NCBI GenBank assembly: GCA_038118725.1
Contig: JAYOIK010000002.1
Span: 1 to 64,000 of the forward strand
DNA from: JADHLJ01 sp038118725
GTDB lineage: Bacteria; Pseudomonadota; Alphaproteobacteria; Thalassobaculales; Thalassobaculaceae
DNA: 64,000 bases
Direction of reading: 5' to 3'
The position numbers and the translations under genes were made by a program. Below, one piece after another: positions 35,757 through 44,794 of the stretch. The notes beneath the pieces were generated by a model. The model had not been told where the DNA came from. It searched no databases and saw nothing but the letters and a program-made list of their open reading frames with translations. Every line of letters begins with the position of its first letter. Position 1 is the stretch's first letter.

Positions 35757-37634
35757 ATGGCACCGCCGCTCGCTAGAACGCTGCTTGTCGATATCATGCG
35801 TCACCCTGACGATCCGACGAGCCTCGGCAGATTGGGTAATGCATTGCGGGCCGCGGGGGATTTGTCTCTCGCTCGCTTGGTGTATCAGCGGGGTCTGCTG
35901 ATCAATCCACGTCTGGCGCCGCTTTTGGGAGCGCTCGGCAATGTTCTCGCGGACGCGGGTGACCTGGTCGCGGCGCGGCGCGCGATGCTGGAAGCGATCG
36001 GCATCGCGCCGGACATGGAACTCGCATACGGCGCGCTAGCCGTGATGGCGCGCCGGGCTAGCGATCGAAAAGGGGCGATCGACGCGTTTCGTCTCGGACT
36101 ACTTCACCGCCCGGGCTCGATGCCGCTCGCCATACATCACGGCAACGCGGTTTCGGCCATGGAGGATCATGCCGCGGCGCTGAAGTCGTTCAGGCGCGCT
36201 TGGATAACGGAACCAGGGGCGGCGGCGGCCAACAATATCGCGCGCGCGGCGACCGACCTCGGAGAAATCAAGGAGAGCCGCGTTTGGTTTCAACGCGCGG
36301 CGCTCCTGGCTCCCGATCTTGACGCGCCACTTAAGAGTTTCGGCAACGGACGGAAGTTCCTTGGCGAGCCGGCCTCCGCTTTCAATTGGCTGCGCCGCGC
36401 CGTTACCCTGTCGCCTCGCAATCTCGAGGCGGTTTCCGATCTACTGTTTTCAGCGAACTATGTCCCGGGGTTTGGGGCGAATGACCTGCGTGCCCTTCAC
36501 GATCGCCATGGCGCCGCAATGGGACCGCCGTCGCCGATGCCGGTACGCGCCGTGGGGAGCCGACTTCGCATCGGCATCGCCTCGCCCGACTTCTCGGCTC
36601 ATCCGGTCGGGCACTTCATTGCCGGTTTCATGGAGCACCGCGCCCCTAGCGAGGTGGAAATCCAATGTCTTTCGGATACGCCGCGACCGGACGCCATGAC
36701 GGCACGGCTGCGCGCGGCGGCGGATGTTTGGGAGGAGACCGGGGGGCTGGATGACGCGGCTTGGCTCGACCACGCGCGCTCGAAGGATTTCACGGTGCTT
36801 TTGGACATGGCCGGTCATACGTTGCGCAACAGGTTGGGTGCCTTCGCGCGCCGGGCGGCGGCGGTTCAAGGAAGTTGGGCCGGCTATGTCGGCACGACCG
36901 GGCTGGCGGCGATGGATTTCGTCATCGCCGATCGGTTTCATGTTCCGCTGGGGGAGGACGACGCGTATCGCGAGGAGGTTCTCCGGATGCCGAACGGATA
37001 TATCTCCTACACGCCGCCGGCGATCCCGGCTGAGGGGCATGCTCGTCAAGCGACCGATCCCTTCACCTTCGCCAGCTTCAACAATCCCTCGAAGATCAAC
37101 CAACCCTTGGTCCGGCTTTGGGGTGGGATCATGCGGCGGGTCCCCCAAAGCCGTCTGCTATTGAAATATCGCGGCTTCGACGACCCGGACCTGCAACGCC
37201 GGGTCATGGCTTGGCTCGCGCCTTTCGAAGTCGCGGCGGACCGGGTGATGTTCGAGGGAGCGTCGCCGCAACACGCGATGCTGGCGCGCTATCGGGATGT
37301 GGATTTGGTTCTGGACACCGCTCCCTATTCGGGTGGGGCAACGACCTGCGAGGCCTTGGCGATGGGCGTGCCCGTCGTCACGTTTCCCGGCGCGACCTTC
37401 GCGTCGCGGCATTCAACCAGTCATCTCCACAACGCGCGTCTCCCCGAACTGGTTGCCTCGGACGCGGAGGCTTATCAGCGTCTGGCCGTGGACCTGGCGC
37501 GTGACGGTCAAAGGCTTCGAACTCTGCGATCGAGCTTGCCGGATCGGGTGGCCGCGTCGCCGCATCGCGATCACGCGTGTTTCGCCCGGGATCTCACACG
37601 GGCCTTAACGGCGGTTGTGAACGCGCGTGTTTAG
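35757..37634 (+). CDS. TPR/SPINDLY-type protein O-GlcNAc transferase-like glycosyltransferase (GT41)
   Basis: 625 residues. Residues 18-230 form about six tetratricopeptide repeats that should bind the acceptor protein. The GT41 catalytic part runs from about 265. It has IGIASPDFSAHPVGHF with H282 at the catalytic-histidine position, LLLKYRGFDDPD with K470 contacting the nucleotide, and LDTAPYSGGATTCEALAMG. In human OGT the equivalent residues bind UDP-GlcNAc. It would add sugar to Ser/Thr of a protein; the target is unknown. It is the last gene of a possible operon from 34485. No signal peptide, so cytoplasmic. Confidence 0.88.
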   Translation: MAPPLARTLLVDIMRHPDDPTSLGRLGNALRAAGDLSLARLVYQRGLLINPRLAPLLGALGNVLADAGDLVAARRAMLEAIGIAPDMELAYGALAVMARRASDRKGAIDAFRLGLLHRPGSMPLAIHHGNAVSAMEDHAAALKSFRRAWITEPGAAAANNIARAATDLGEIKESRVWFQRAALLAPDLDAPLKSFGNGRKFLGEPASAFNWLRRAVTLSPRNLEAVSDLLFSANYVPGFGANDLRALHDRHGAAMGPPSPMPVRAVGSRLRIGIASPDFSAHPVGHFIAGFMEHRAPSEVEIQCLSDTPRPDAMTARLRAAADVWEETGGLDDAAWLDHARSKDFTVLLDMAGHTLRNRLGAFARRAAAVQGSWAGYVGTTGLAAMDFVIADRFHVPLGEDDAYREEVLRMPNGYISYTPPAIPAEGHARQATDPFTFASFNNPSKINQPLVRLWGGIMRRVPQSRLLLKYRGFDDPDLQRRVMAWLAPFEVAADRVMFEGASPQHAMLARYRDVDLVLDTAPYSGGATTCEALAMGVPVVTFPGATFASRHSTSHLHNARLPELVASDAEAYQRLAVDLARDGQRLRTLRSSLPDRVAASPHRDHACFARDLTRALTAVVNARV

Positions 37635-37643
37635 TTGTCGGTC

Positions 37644-38039
37644 TTAACCGGCCCCAATGACTTGGCGTAGCGCGAGCAAGGCGGCGGAGATGATCACGGC
37701 TGATGTTCCGATGACTCCCGCCGCGCGCCCGAAGGACTTGCCCGGCGTGGTCTCCAGCCCATGGGCATGCAAGATTCGCGAGATCAGTAGAACCGCGCCC
37801 AAGGCATGAAGGTTCCAGGCCTCGGCGCCGTTCAGTTCCACCACCGCCATCAGGATAAGCGCCATGGGTACATGCTCGGCGAAATTGCCATGCACCCGCA
37901 TCCGTCGGGTTACGTCGCGTTCCCCGCCATCCAGCACATCGACCAGATGGCGTCGCCTGGCCGCGATGACCCGGAACTTCAGCACTAGGAGTGTCAAGCC
38001 GAGAAGCGCCGCGTAGACCGCGGTGACCTCGAGTGGCAT
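37644..38039 (-). CDS. MAPEG-family membrane protein
   Basis: 131 residues with four hydrophobic helices. The family signature is in LDGGERDVTRRMRVHGNFAEHVPMAL after the first helix, and HAHGLETTPGKSFG follows helix three. MAPEG proteins include microsomal glutathione transferases and leukotriene synthases; the bacterial role is uncertain, perhaps glutathione conjugation of lipophilic peroxides. It starts three bases after the stop of the upstream dioxygenase gene, so both are on one transcript. Confidence 0.88.
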   Translation of the reverse strand: MPLEVTAVYAALLGLTLLVLKFRVIAARRRHLVDVLDGGERDVTRRMRVHGNFAEHVPMALILMAVVELNGAEAWNLHALGAVLLISRILHAHGLETTPGKSFGRAAGVIGTSAVIISAALLALRQVIGAG

Positions 38040-38042
38040 GGC

Positions 38043-39131
38043 CTAGGCGCCAAGGGCGTCGAGGCGCGCGCGAATACTGGACCGGGGGACCCCGGCGTCA
38101 ATCCCGCCCCAGAACACCTCGAACCCATCCGGCAGGGCTCTGTTGTTTTGCGGCGAAAGCCATAGACGCAAAAGCAATCGTTCCTTGCCCGCCTCGACAT
38201 TGTCCTCGAAGGCGGTCCGACCATGGAAAGCCACGTGATTGTTGATCAGTTGCACGTCGCCTTCCTCGAAGGGAACGGTCATGCAGTGTTTCTCGGCCAG
38301 TTCGGCGAGGAGGTCGAGCGCCTCGATGCCCGCGGGGTCGAGCTTCGGGACACCGTCCATCTCTTGGGCTTGTTCGACGAAGGTCCGGGAGTACTGACAG
38401 GTTAGCTTTCCTTCCCGAATACCGAAGATCGGCATCGCGAATACCCGGTTCTCCGCCGGTAGCCGGTCGGTGTTCGGCAGATACCGATGATACGGCCGGC
38501 AGAGATAGCCATGCAGGTCCGGGCGTAGACGGCGGATTTCGTTATAGAGGAAGGCGGTGCTGACGATCTTGCTCTCGCCGCCGGCGATGCCGTTACGCGC
38601 GCAGAGCAAGGCAATCAGATCGGCGCCGTCGCTGTGAAAGCGCAAGGGGCCGTTGGATCGCGCCCGCGCCCGCGATGACAGGATCGGCGCGGCATCGGCT
38701 TGTTGCGCGCGAACCTCGTCGCCGATTTCCGGATTGATCCGGGTCTCGTCCTTGACCTCGTCCAGCAACTCACCCTTCACGGATTGCGGGACCGCCGTGC
38801 CGAGATGCGTGCCGATGCCCCAGAAGAGGCGCCGGAGGTCCGCCGGGTCATAGCGCTCCACCGGCAGGCCCTGGATCCTTATCACCCCAAGACCATCCTC
38901 CAGTTCATCGCGCAATTCCTGGAAAAACTCCTCCAGTTTCGGAAGCGGGAAATCCGCCTTGGTCACCTCGGACTCTTCCATGCCGGCGGCCTTGATGCTC
39001 GCCAGATTCTTCTCGAATTGCTCGACGGACCCGCTGGGCCATTCGCGCAGCCAGGCTCCCGATTTCAAGAGATCGGGACCGCTCCACAGGCACGCGCCGC
39101 TTAACGCGGGATAGTCCGATTGGTTGGCCAT
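38043..39131 (-). CDS. TauD/TfdA-family Fe(II)/2-oxoglutarate dioxygenase
   Basis: 362 residues, long for the family. The HxD motif is H166-D168 in RFHSDGADL and the distal histidine is H303 in NNHVAFHGRTAF; an arginine in LLLRLWLS should bind 2-oxoglutarate. Members hydroxylate sulfonates, aryloxyacids, carnitine-like betaines and more, so the substrate is open. The start has GGGAGAACGTC upstream. It is divergent from a second, shorter TauD-like gene 191 bases away. Confidence 0.88.
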   Translation of the reverse strand: MANQSDYPALSGACLWSGPDLLKSGAWLREWPSGSVEQFEKNLASIKAAGMEESEVTKADFPLPKLEEFFQELRDELEDGLGVIRIQGLPVERYDPADLRRLFWGIGTHLGTAVPQSVKGELLDEVKDETRINPEIGDEVRAQQADAAPILSSRARARSNGPLRFHSDGADLIALLCARNGIAGGESKIVSTAFLYNEIRRLRPDLHGYLCRPYHRYLPNTDRLPAENRVFAMPIFGIREGKLTCQYSRTFVEQAQEMDGVPKLDPAGIEALDLLAELAEKHCMTVPFEEGDVQLINNHVAFHGRTAFEDNVEAGKERLLLRLWLSPQNNRALPDGFEVFWGGIDAGVPRSSIRARLDALGA

Positions 39132-39322
39132 GACGTTCTCCCGACGGGGATGTTGGGTGTTTGTGGCAACACATTAATCCCAATCTCGTGGCGCTGGAAG
39201 CGCGCTCGCGCCGGTGCCGGCGTCGCCGAGGATGGACAGGGCTCGCCTCGCGGGGGCATGTTTGTCGCGGTGGTTGTATTGCAAGGGGCTTGGGTCACTA
39301 GGCGCCTGGAAAGGAAAACGCG

Positions 39323-40264
39323 ATGGCGAATGATGATGGTGCTATCAAGGTCGAGCCCTTGACCTTGCATATCGGGGCCGAGATCTCCGGCGTCGATCTG
39401 GCGCGCCCCATGTCGGACGCGACGCGACGGGCGGTACATGCCGCGTTCTTGAAATGGAAGGTCGTGTTTTTTCGTGACCAGAACCTGGATCACCGGGCGC
39501 ATATCGACTTTGCTCGCCAGATTGGGGAACCGACCATCGGGCATGCCGTTTTTGGCCATGTGGACGGTTTTCCCGAAGTCTATTCGGTGGCGAAATTTCG
39601 CACGGCCCAGGCCCATCGCTCCGCCAGGATGCAGCGCCCCTGGACGGGTTGGCACACGGATATCACGGCGGCCATCAACCCGCCCATGGCCTCGATTCTG
39701 CGCGGCGTGACGATACCGCCCTATGGCGGGGACACGCTCTGGACCAATCTCGGGGCCGCCTATAACGGCCTCTCCGAGACCATGCGCGGCATTGTCGACG
39801 GTCTGCGTGGTGTTCACCGGTTCGAGCCCCCGCGCGGCGCGGCGCGGGATGCCGCCTATGACGAAAGCATCCAAAAACGGGCGATGGAGACCGAGCATCC
39901 CATCGTGCGGGTTCATCCGGAAACCGGTGAACGTCAGCTGTTCGTCAGCCCATCCTTTCTGAAATCAATCGTCGGTCTCGCCCCGCGCGAGAGCGAGCTC
40001 ATGCTGGAGATGCTTTGGGAGCAGGTGGTGCGTCCGGAATATACCGTGCGCTTCAAGTGGCGGGCCGGCGACGTCGCCATGTGGGACAATCGATCGACCG
40101 CGCATTTGGCGCCGACCGACATCTTCGAGAGCGACCATGATCGTCAGCTCTATCGGATCACCTTGGTCGGCGACGTGCCGGTCGGGGTGGATGGCAGACA
40201 GTCCACCAGTTTGAGGGGCGAGCCGATTCTGGCGGTCGAGCATGAACTGGCGGCGGCGGGATAG
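39323..40264 (+). CDS. TauD/TfdA-family dioxygenase (second copy)
   Basis: 313 residues, close to TauD/TfdA length, preceded by GGAAAGGAAAACGCG. Fe(II) ligands H111 and D113 are in GWHTDIT and H261 in NRSTAHLAPTD, and R278 in LYRIT is the likely 2-oxoglutarate anchor. By these features it could be a taurine or alkylsulfonate dioxygenase, or an aryloxyalkanoate one. It shares a divergent promoter region with the other dioxygenase gene; sequence identity between them is low. Confidence 0.9.
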   Translation: MANDDGAIKVEPLTLHIGAEISGVDLARPMSDATRRAVHAAFLKWKVVFFRDQNLDHRAHIDFARQIGEPTIGHAVFGHVDGFPEVYSVAKFRTAQAHRSARMQRPWTGWHTDITAAINPPMASILRGVTIPPYGGDTLWTNLGAAYNGLSETMRGIVDGLRGVHRFEPPRGAARDAAYDESIQKRAMETEHPIVRVHPETGERQLFVSPSFLKSIVGLAPRESELMLEMLWEQVVRPEYTVRFKWRAGDVAMWDNRSTAHLAPTDIFESDHDRQLYRITLVGDVPVGVDGRQSTSLRGEPILAVEHELAAAG

Positions 40265-40284
40265 ATCTTTGCTCGCGTCGGCGT

Positions 40285-41772
40285 CTAATCCCGCGGCGTG
40301 AAACCGCGCGGCGGCCAGATGATCAGCGCGATGAGCGGATATACCGCCAGCGATGTCCACAGAAACAGATTGTACGAGTTGATATACCCGATACTCGTCG
40401 CCTGACGCGCGACCTCGTCCGCGACACCAGCCAGGCTTGTTGGAGCCTCCGCGCCCCAACCGCCGGTGGCGAGGCCGATGCTAAGTCGATCGCTGAACGG
40501 ATTGATCCACTGAACGAGCTCGCCGTAGTTCATCTTCTGGGTGTGAAACACCACGATGAAACTCGTCGAAATGTAGAAGCTGGACGCGACGCTCCGCACG
40601 AAGTGAAAAAGCGCCATGCCCTCCGGCGTGCGTTTGGGGTCGAAGTTCGAAACGGTAACCATGGTCATGGGAACCCAGAGGCATCCCACGCCAAACCCCT
40701 GGATCGCCATCATCCACGAGACCTGGGTCAGGGAAACGTCCATGCCGAAGGTCGCCATCTCGATGCCGGCATAGGTGTGAGTGCCGAAACCGATCAGGAA
40801 CAGAAGGCGCGGGTCCCAACGGCTGGCGAAGAGGATCATTAGGGTTTGCGACAGCACGGTTCCAATGCCGCGTATGCCGATCAACAGCCCGACCGTGAAC
40901 TCAGGCACATCCCTCAGCTGTTGAAGCATGGCCGGTAGCATGACCATCGGCGTGACGAAGAGCATGCCGAAGATCGCGGAGATACCGATCCCGAGGGCGA
41001 AGTTCCGCTCGAGCAACAGGCGAGGGTCGAGAAACGGCCTGTCCTTTGTCAAACTGTGGGTCAGGAAGATCCAGCCACACAGGACCGCCAGCGCGCCCTC
41101 CAGCAGGATTTCCGGCGAGTCGAACCACTCCTCGCGCTCGCCCCGGTCGAGCATTAACTGTATGCATCCGATCGTGATCGCCAGACTGAGGAAGCCGGTC
41201 CAGTCGAGCGCCGCCCGTTCCTCGCGGGGTGGATCCGGTTTGATCGCGGACAGGACACCGACAAGGGCGATGACGGCTATGGGGATCAGAATGAAAAAGA
41301 CCCAACGCCAGGAAATCTCCTCGCTCACATAGCCTCCGACCAATGGCGCGATGGTCGGCACGATGCTGACGCCGGTGGTGAAGATGGCGACCGCGCGGGC
41401 GCGCTTCTCGCCGGTGAAGGAGTCGATGACGACGGACTGGGCGATCGGGGTGAGGGGAGAGCCGCAAGCGGATTGCACGACCCGCCACAACACCAACTCG
41501 CCAAGCGATGTGGAGAGACCGCACATCAAGGTGGCGACGCCGAAGCCGATAATCCCCCAGATCATCGCGCGACGGCGACCGAAACGCGCGGAGATCCAGC
41601 CCGCGAGGGGTATGGTCACCGCGGTCGCGATCAGGTTTGACGTGACCACCCAGGAAATCTGATCCGGGCTGGCCGATAGCGCGCCTTGTATCTGCGGTAG
41701 CGACACATTGGCGATGGTAATCGTGGTCGCGTAGAGGGTCGTGACCAGCGTGCAGGTGATCAGGAGCCACAC
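40285..41772 (-). CDS. DHA2/EmrB-type major facilitator transporter
   Basis: 495 residues from a GTG that shares its G with the TAG stop of the upstream monooxygenase gene. A longer open frame starts at 41886, but those residues overlap the monooxygenase and have no transporter character. About 14 membrane helices are expected. The signature between helices 2 and 3 is GWISARFGRRRAMIWG, and NRxPEGxAL-like KRTPEGMALFHFV occurs in the second half. It is a drug:proton exporter by family; the operon partners suggest a specialised metabolite instead. Confidence 0.85.
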   Translation of the reverse strand: MWLLITCTLVTTLYATTITIANVSLPQIQGALSASPDQISWVVTSNLIATAVTIPLAGWISARFGRRRAMIWGIIGFGVATLMCGLSTSLGELVLWRVVQSACGSPLTPIAQSVVIDSFTGEKRARAVAIFTTGVSIVPTIAPLVGGYVSEEISWRWVFFILIPIAVIALVGVLSAIKPDPPREERAALDWTGFLSLAITIGCIQLMLDRGEREEWFDSPEILLEGALAVLCGWIFLTHSLTKDRPFLDPRLLLERNFALGIGISAIFGMLFVTPMVMLPAMLQQLRDVPEFTVGLLIGIRGIGTVLSQTLMILFASRWDPRLLFLIGFGTHTYAGIEMATFGMDVSLTQVSWMMAIQGFGVGCLWVPMTMVTVSNFDPKRTPEGMALFHFVRSVASSFYISTSFIVVFHTQKMNYGELVQWINPFSDRLSIGLATGGWGAEAPTSLAGVADEVARQATSIGYINSYNLFLWTSLAVYPLIALIIWPPRGFTPRD

Positions 41773-42857
41773 TAGGCCGCCGCCATCAACCCGGGATTGC
41801 GCGTGGCAAGCAGCGGGCGGACCATGCGCCCGAAACGTTCGGCCTCTTCGTGATGCAGATATCCGGAGAGGCAAAACGAATGACAACCCGCGTCAATGAA
41901 TTGCTGCAAGGTGGTGGCGCATTGCTCGGGATTGCCGACCACGGCGATGCCGGCGCCGCGCCTGAACCGCGTGAGACCGCTCCACAGATGCGGGGCGATC
42001 CACAGGCCCTTTTCCGCGACCAGTTCCTGAACCCGCCGGTTGGCCATGGAGTTCGCGGTATCACGTTTTAGGATCTCGCGAGCGGCTTCCGGGATGTTGC
42101 GCACCAGTCGGTCGGCGGCCTCCAGCGCTTCTTCCTCGGTCTCCCGGCAGATGATCTGCAGGCGCATCCCGAAGCCGATTTCCTCTTCCCGTCCATGTTC
42201 ACGCGCCCGGGCGCGGATGTCGGCGATGTTCGCGGCGATACGCTCGGGTGTGTCACCCCAGAAAAGGTGCACGTCGGAATGCTTGGCCGAGAGGTTCCAG
42301 GCTTCACCGGAACCTCCTCCCAGATAGAACCGGGGATGCGGCTTCTGAAACGGTTTCGGCTGGATGCTGGCCCCGGTCAGGGTGTGGAACCGACCGGCGA
42401 AATCGAGAGGCTCTTCGGTGGTCCAAAGCGCCTTCAGGATCGAAACCTCCTCGTCCATCAGGGCGTAACGGTCTTCCTTGGCGTATGTGATCCCCTCGGC
42501 CTTGATCTCGTCCTCGGCCTGACCGGCGATCAGGTTGACGCGGATCCGCCCGCCGGACATCTGGTCGAATGTGGAGATCATCTTGGCGAGCAGCACCGGG
42601 TTGATATAGCCGGGCCGCGCGGCGATCAGCGGCGCCAGTTTGGAGGTATGGGCGGCAACGAACGCGCCGGCGATATAGGCTTCCCAACAGCGCTGGTCGA
42701 CGGGGATCAACAGGTATTCGAACCCCGCGTCCTCGGCGGCGGTCACCACGCGGCGGATGTGCTCCGGATTGATCTCCACGCTGGCGGAAGGGTCTCCGAA
42801 AGCGGTGCTGTCCCCGCTGGTGGGAAGAAACCATCCGAATTCCAGCTTTCTCGTCAT
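41772..42857 (-). CDS. LLM-class (SsuD-like) FMN-dependent monooxygenase
   Basis: 361 residues from ATG 42857 with GGGGGAG upstream; the frame opens 37 codons earlier inside the neighbour's intergenic DNA. The luciferase-like barrel is recognisable by the N terminus KLEFGWFLPTSG and ISTFDQMSGGRIRVNLIAGQ. The pattern is close to alkanesulfonate monooxygenase. It oxidises a small substrate with reduced flavin from a separate reductase, not seen in the window. It starts 28 bases after the amidohydrolase stop and couples to the transporter start. Confidence 0.9.
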   Translation of the reverse strand: MTRKLEFGWFLPTSGDSTAFGDPSASVEINPEHIRRVVTAAEDAGFEYLLIPVDQRCWEAYIAGAFVAAHTSKLAPLIAARPGYINPVLLAKMISTFDQMSGGRIRVNLIAGQAEDEIKAEGITYAKEDRYALMDEEVSILKALWTTEEPLDFAGRFHTLTGASIQPKPFQKPHPRFYLGGGSGEAWNLSAKHSDVHLFWGDTPERIAANIADIRARAREHGREEEIGFGMRLQIICRETEEEALEAADRLVRNIPEAAREILKRDTANSMANRRVQELVAEKGLWIAPHLWSGLTRFRRGAGIAVVGNPEQCATTLQQFIDAGCHSFCLSGYLHHEEAERFGRMVRPLLATRNPGLMAAA

Positions 42858-42885
42858 GAACTCCCCCGTCGATGCTCCCGAGACG

Positions 42886-44595
42886 TCAGTCGCGGGCGCC
42901 GCGTACCAGGCGACCCGGCAGAGCCTCGGTCGCCTCGCCATGACGGTACACGATCTCGCCGGAGACAATGGTCGCGTCGTAGCCGGTCGTGCGTTGCACC
43001 ATGCGGCGCCCGCCGGCGGGCAAGTCGTAGAGCACCTCCGGCGGCAGGATCTTCAGATTCTCGTAGTCGATGACATTGATATCGGCTTTCTTGCCGACCG
43101 CCAGCAATCCCCGATCCAGGAGCCCGATCGCCTCGGCGTTGTCGCGGCTCAGCCGCTTGATCGCCCAGGGTAGTGGCAGCTTTTCGCCCCGCTCGCGGTC
43201 CCGCGTCCAATGGGTCAAGAGATAGCTGATCGCGCTGGCGTCGGTGAGCACGCCGACATGCGCGCCGCCGTCGCCGAGCCCGATTAGCGAGTTCGGATCC
43301 CGCATCATGTCCATCACGGTGTCCAAGTCGCCATAGGCGTAATTCGAAAGCGGACGGTACAGGATCGCGCGCCCGTCATTCTCCATCAGCATGTCGAAGC
43401 AGGTTTCCTCGGGTGACCGGCCTTCGCGTTCAGCCCGCGCCGCGACCGACATGTCCGGTGACGGCTCATAGTTCGGTGGATCGCCCAGAAGGAAGATCCG
43501 ATCCCACTTGGTCACCCGACCGTGCATCAGATGTTCCTCCTGACGTTCGGTCAAAATCCGGTGGCGGAACGCCGGGTCGCGAAGGCGCGCGACTTTCTCG
43601 TCGTGCGGCAGATCGGCGATCTCGCGCCAAGCGGCGCAGCTCATGAAGGGGTTGAGCGAGATCTCGAAGCCAAGCATCACGCCCGTGGGGCGGGTGAGGA
43701 CCTGACCGACGATCTTGGTGCCGTCGGCGTTGGCCTCGGCGATATCAGCCATCGTCTCGCGCCACAGCTCCGGGCGGTTGTCGCGTTGCAGGACGGTGAT
43801 GGTCATCGGGCGCCCGGAGGTCTTGGCCATCTGGCGGAGCAGTCCCATCTCCTCGGCCGGATCGTCGAAGTCCGAGATCACTTGGAGCCAACCGCCGCCG
43901 GTCTCTCCAACCGCGCGTGAAATCTCCAGCAGTTCCGCGCCGGCGGCGCCCAGGGTCGGCGTCGGCGCGCCCGCGACCGTTCGGTGGTTGATTGTCCGGC
44001 TGGTGGAAAACCCGAGCGCGCCGGCCTTGATCCCCTCGGCGGCGAGGCGGGCCATCTCGGCCCGGTCCTCGGCGGTGGCGTCCTCGCGCGCGACACCGCG
44101 CTCCCCCATCACATAAACCCGAAGCGCCGCGTGCGGCACCTGCGCGACCACGTCCAGGTCGTAGCGCCGGGCGTCCAGCGCGTCCATGTACTCCCCGAAA
44201 GTCTCCCAGTTCCAGGGCAGGCCTTCGGTCAATACCGGTTCCGGGATATCCTCCACGCCCTCCATCAGTTCCACCAGTTGGTCGCGCTGGTGCGGCTTGC
44301 AGGGCGCGAAACCGACACCGCAATTCCCCATCATGACGGTGGTCACGCCGTTCCACGACGACGGATTGATCCGGTTCGACCAGGTCACCTGGGCGTCATA
44401 ATGGGTATGAACATCGATGAAGCCGGGGGTAACGATGCGCCCTCTGGCGTCGATCTCCTCTCGACCTTGGGGTAGGTTTGGACCGATCGCCGAGATGACG
44501 CCATCGGTTATCGCGAGGTCCGCCGCGTAGGGCGTTCCACCCGAGCCGTCGATTATTTCGCCGCCTCTAATCACCAGATCCGGTTGATTGGTCAT
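42886..44595 (-). CDS. N-acyl-D-amino-acid deacylase-like amidohydrolase
   Basis: 569 residues. The metal site begins with TPGFIDVHTHYDAQVTWS, and GNCGVGFAPC near residue 95 is typical of D-aminoacylases, where the cysteine is a metal ligand. GDGGAHVG late in the barrel carries the catalytic Asp. It should hydrolyse an N-acyl or carbamoyl amino acid. GCGGGAGGACGCGAG precedes the ATG. First gene of a three-gene minus-strand operon with LLM monooxygenase and DHA2 transporter. Confidence 0.92.
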   Translation of the reverse strand: MTNQPDLVIRGGEIIDGSGGTPYAADLAITDGVISAIGPNLPQGREEIDARGRIVTPGFIDVHTHYDAQVTWSNRINPSSWNGVTTVMMGNCGVGFAPCKPHQRDQLVELMEGVEDIPEPVLTEGLPWNWETFGEYMDALDARRYDLDVVAQVPHAALRVYVMGERGVAREDATAEDRAEMARLAAEGIKAGALGFSTSRTINHRTVAGAPTPTLGAAGAELLEISRAVGETGGGWLQVISDFDDPAEEMGLLRQMAKTSGRPMTITVLQRDNRPELWRETMADIAEANADGTKIVGQVLTRPTGVMLGFEISLNPFMSCAAWREIADLPHDEKVARLRDPAFRHRILTERQEEHLMHGRVTKWDRIFLLGDPPNYEPSPDMSVAARAEREGRSPEETCFDMLMENDGRAILYRPLSNYAYGDLDTVMDMMRDPNSLIGLGDGGAHVGVLTDASAISYLLTHWTRDRERGEKLPLPWAIKRLSRDNAEAIGLLDRGLLAVGKKADINVIDYENLKILPPEVLYDLPAGGRRMVQRTTGYDATIVSGEIVYRHGEATEALPGRLVRGARD

Positions 44596-44794
44596 CTCGC
44601 GTCCTCCCGCTGTCCGATCGTGGCCGCTAGCGTGGTCGTTTTTCTTGCCCGTAACAAGGGCTGGGAGCGTTCTGGGTGTCGCGGGATCACACTTCTGCGA
44701 TGCGCGCGTCAGCGGTCATCCGGTCGTGACCTCGGCCTTGGCGATACGGCATGATGACAAGAACCACGACGAACGAGCATGAGGGAGCGGGGAT

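Noticed and set aside
41770..41886. The N-terminal 38 codons of the long transporter frame
   Set aside because: The sequence lies inside the monooxygenase gene and is not transporter-like; the GTG at 41772 is a better start.
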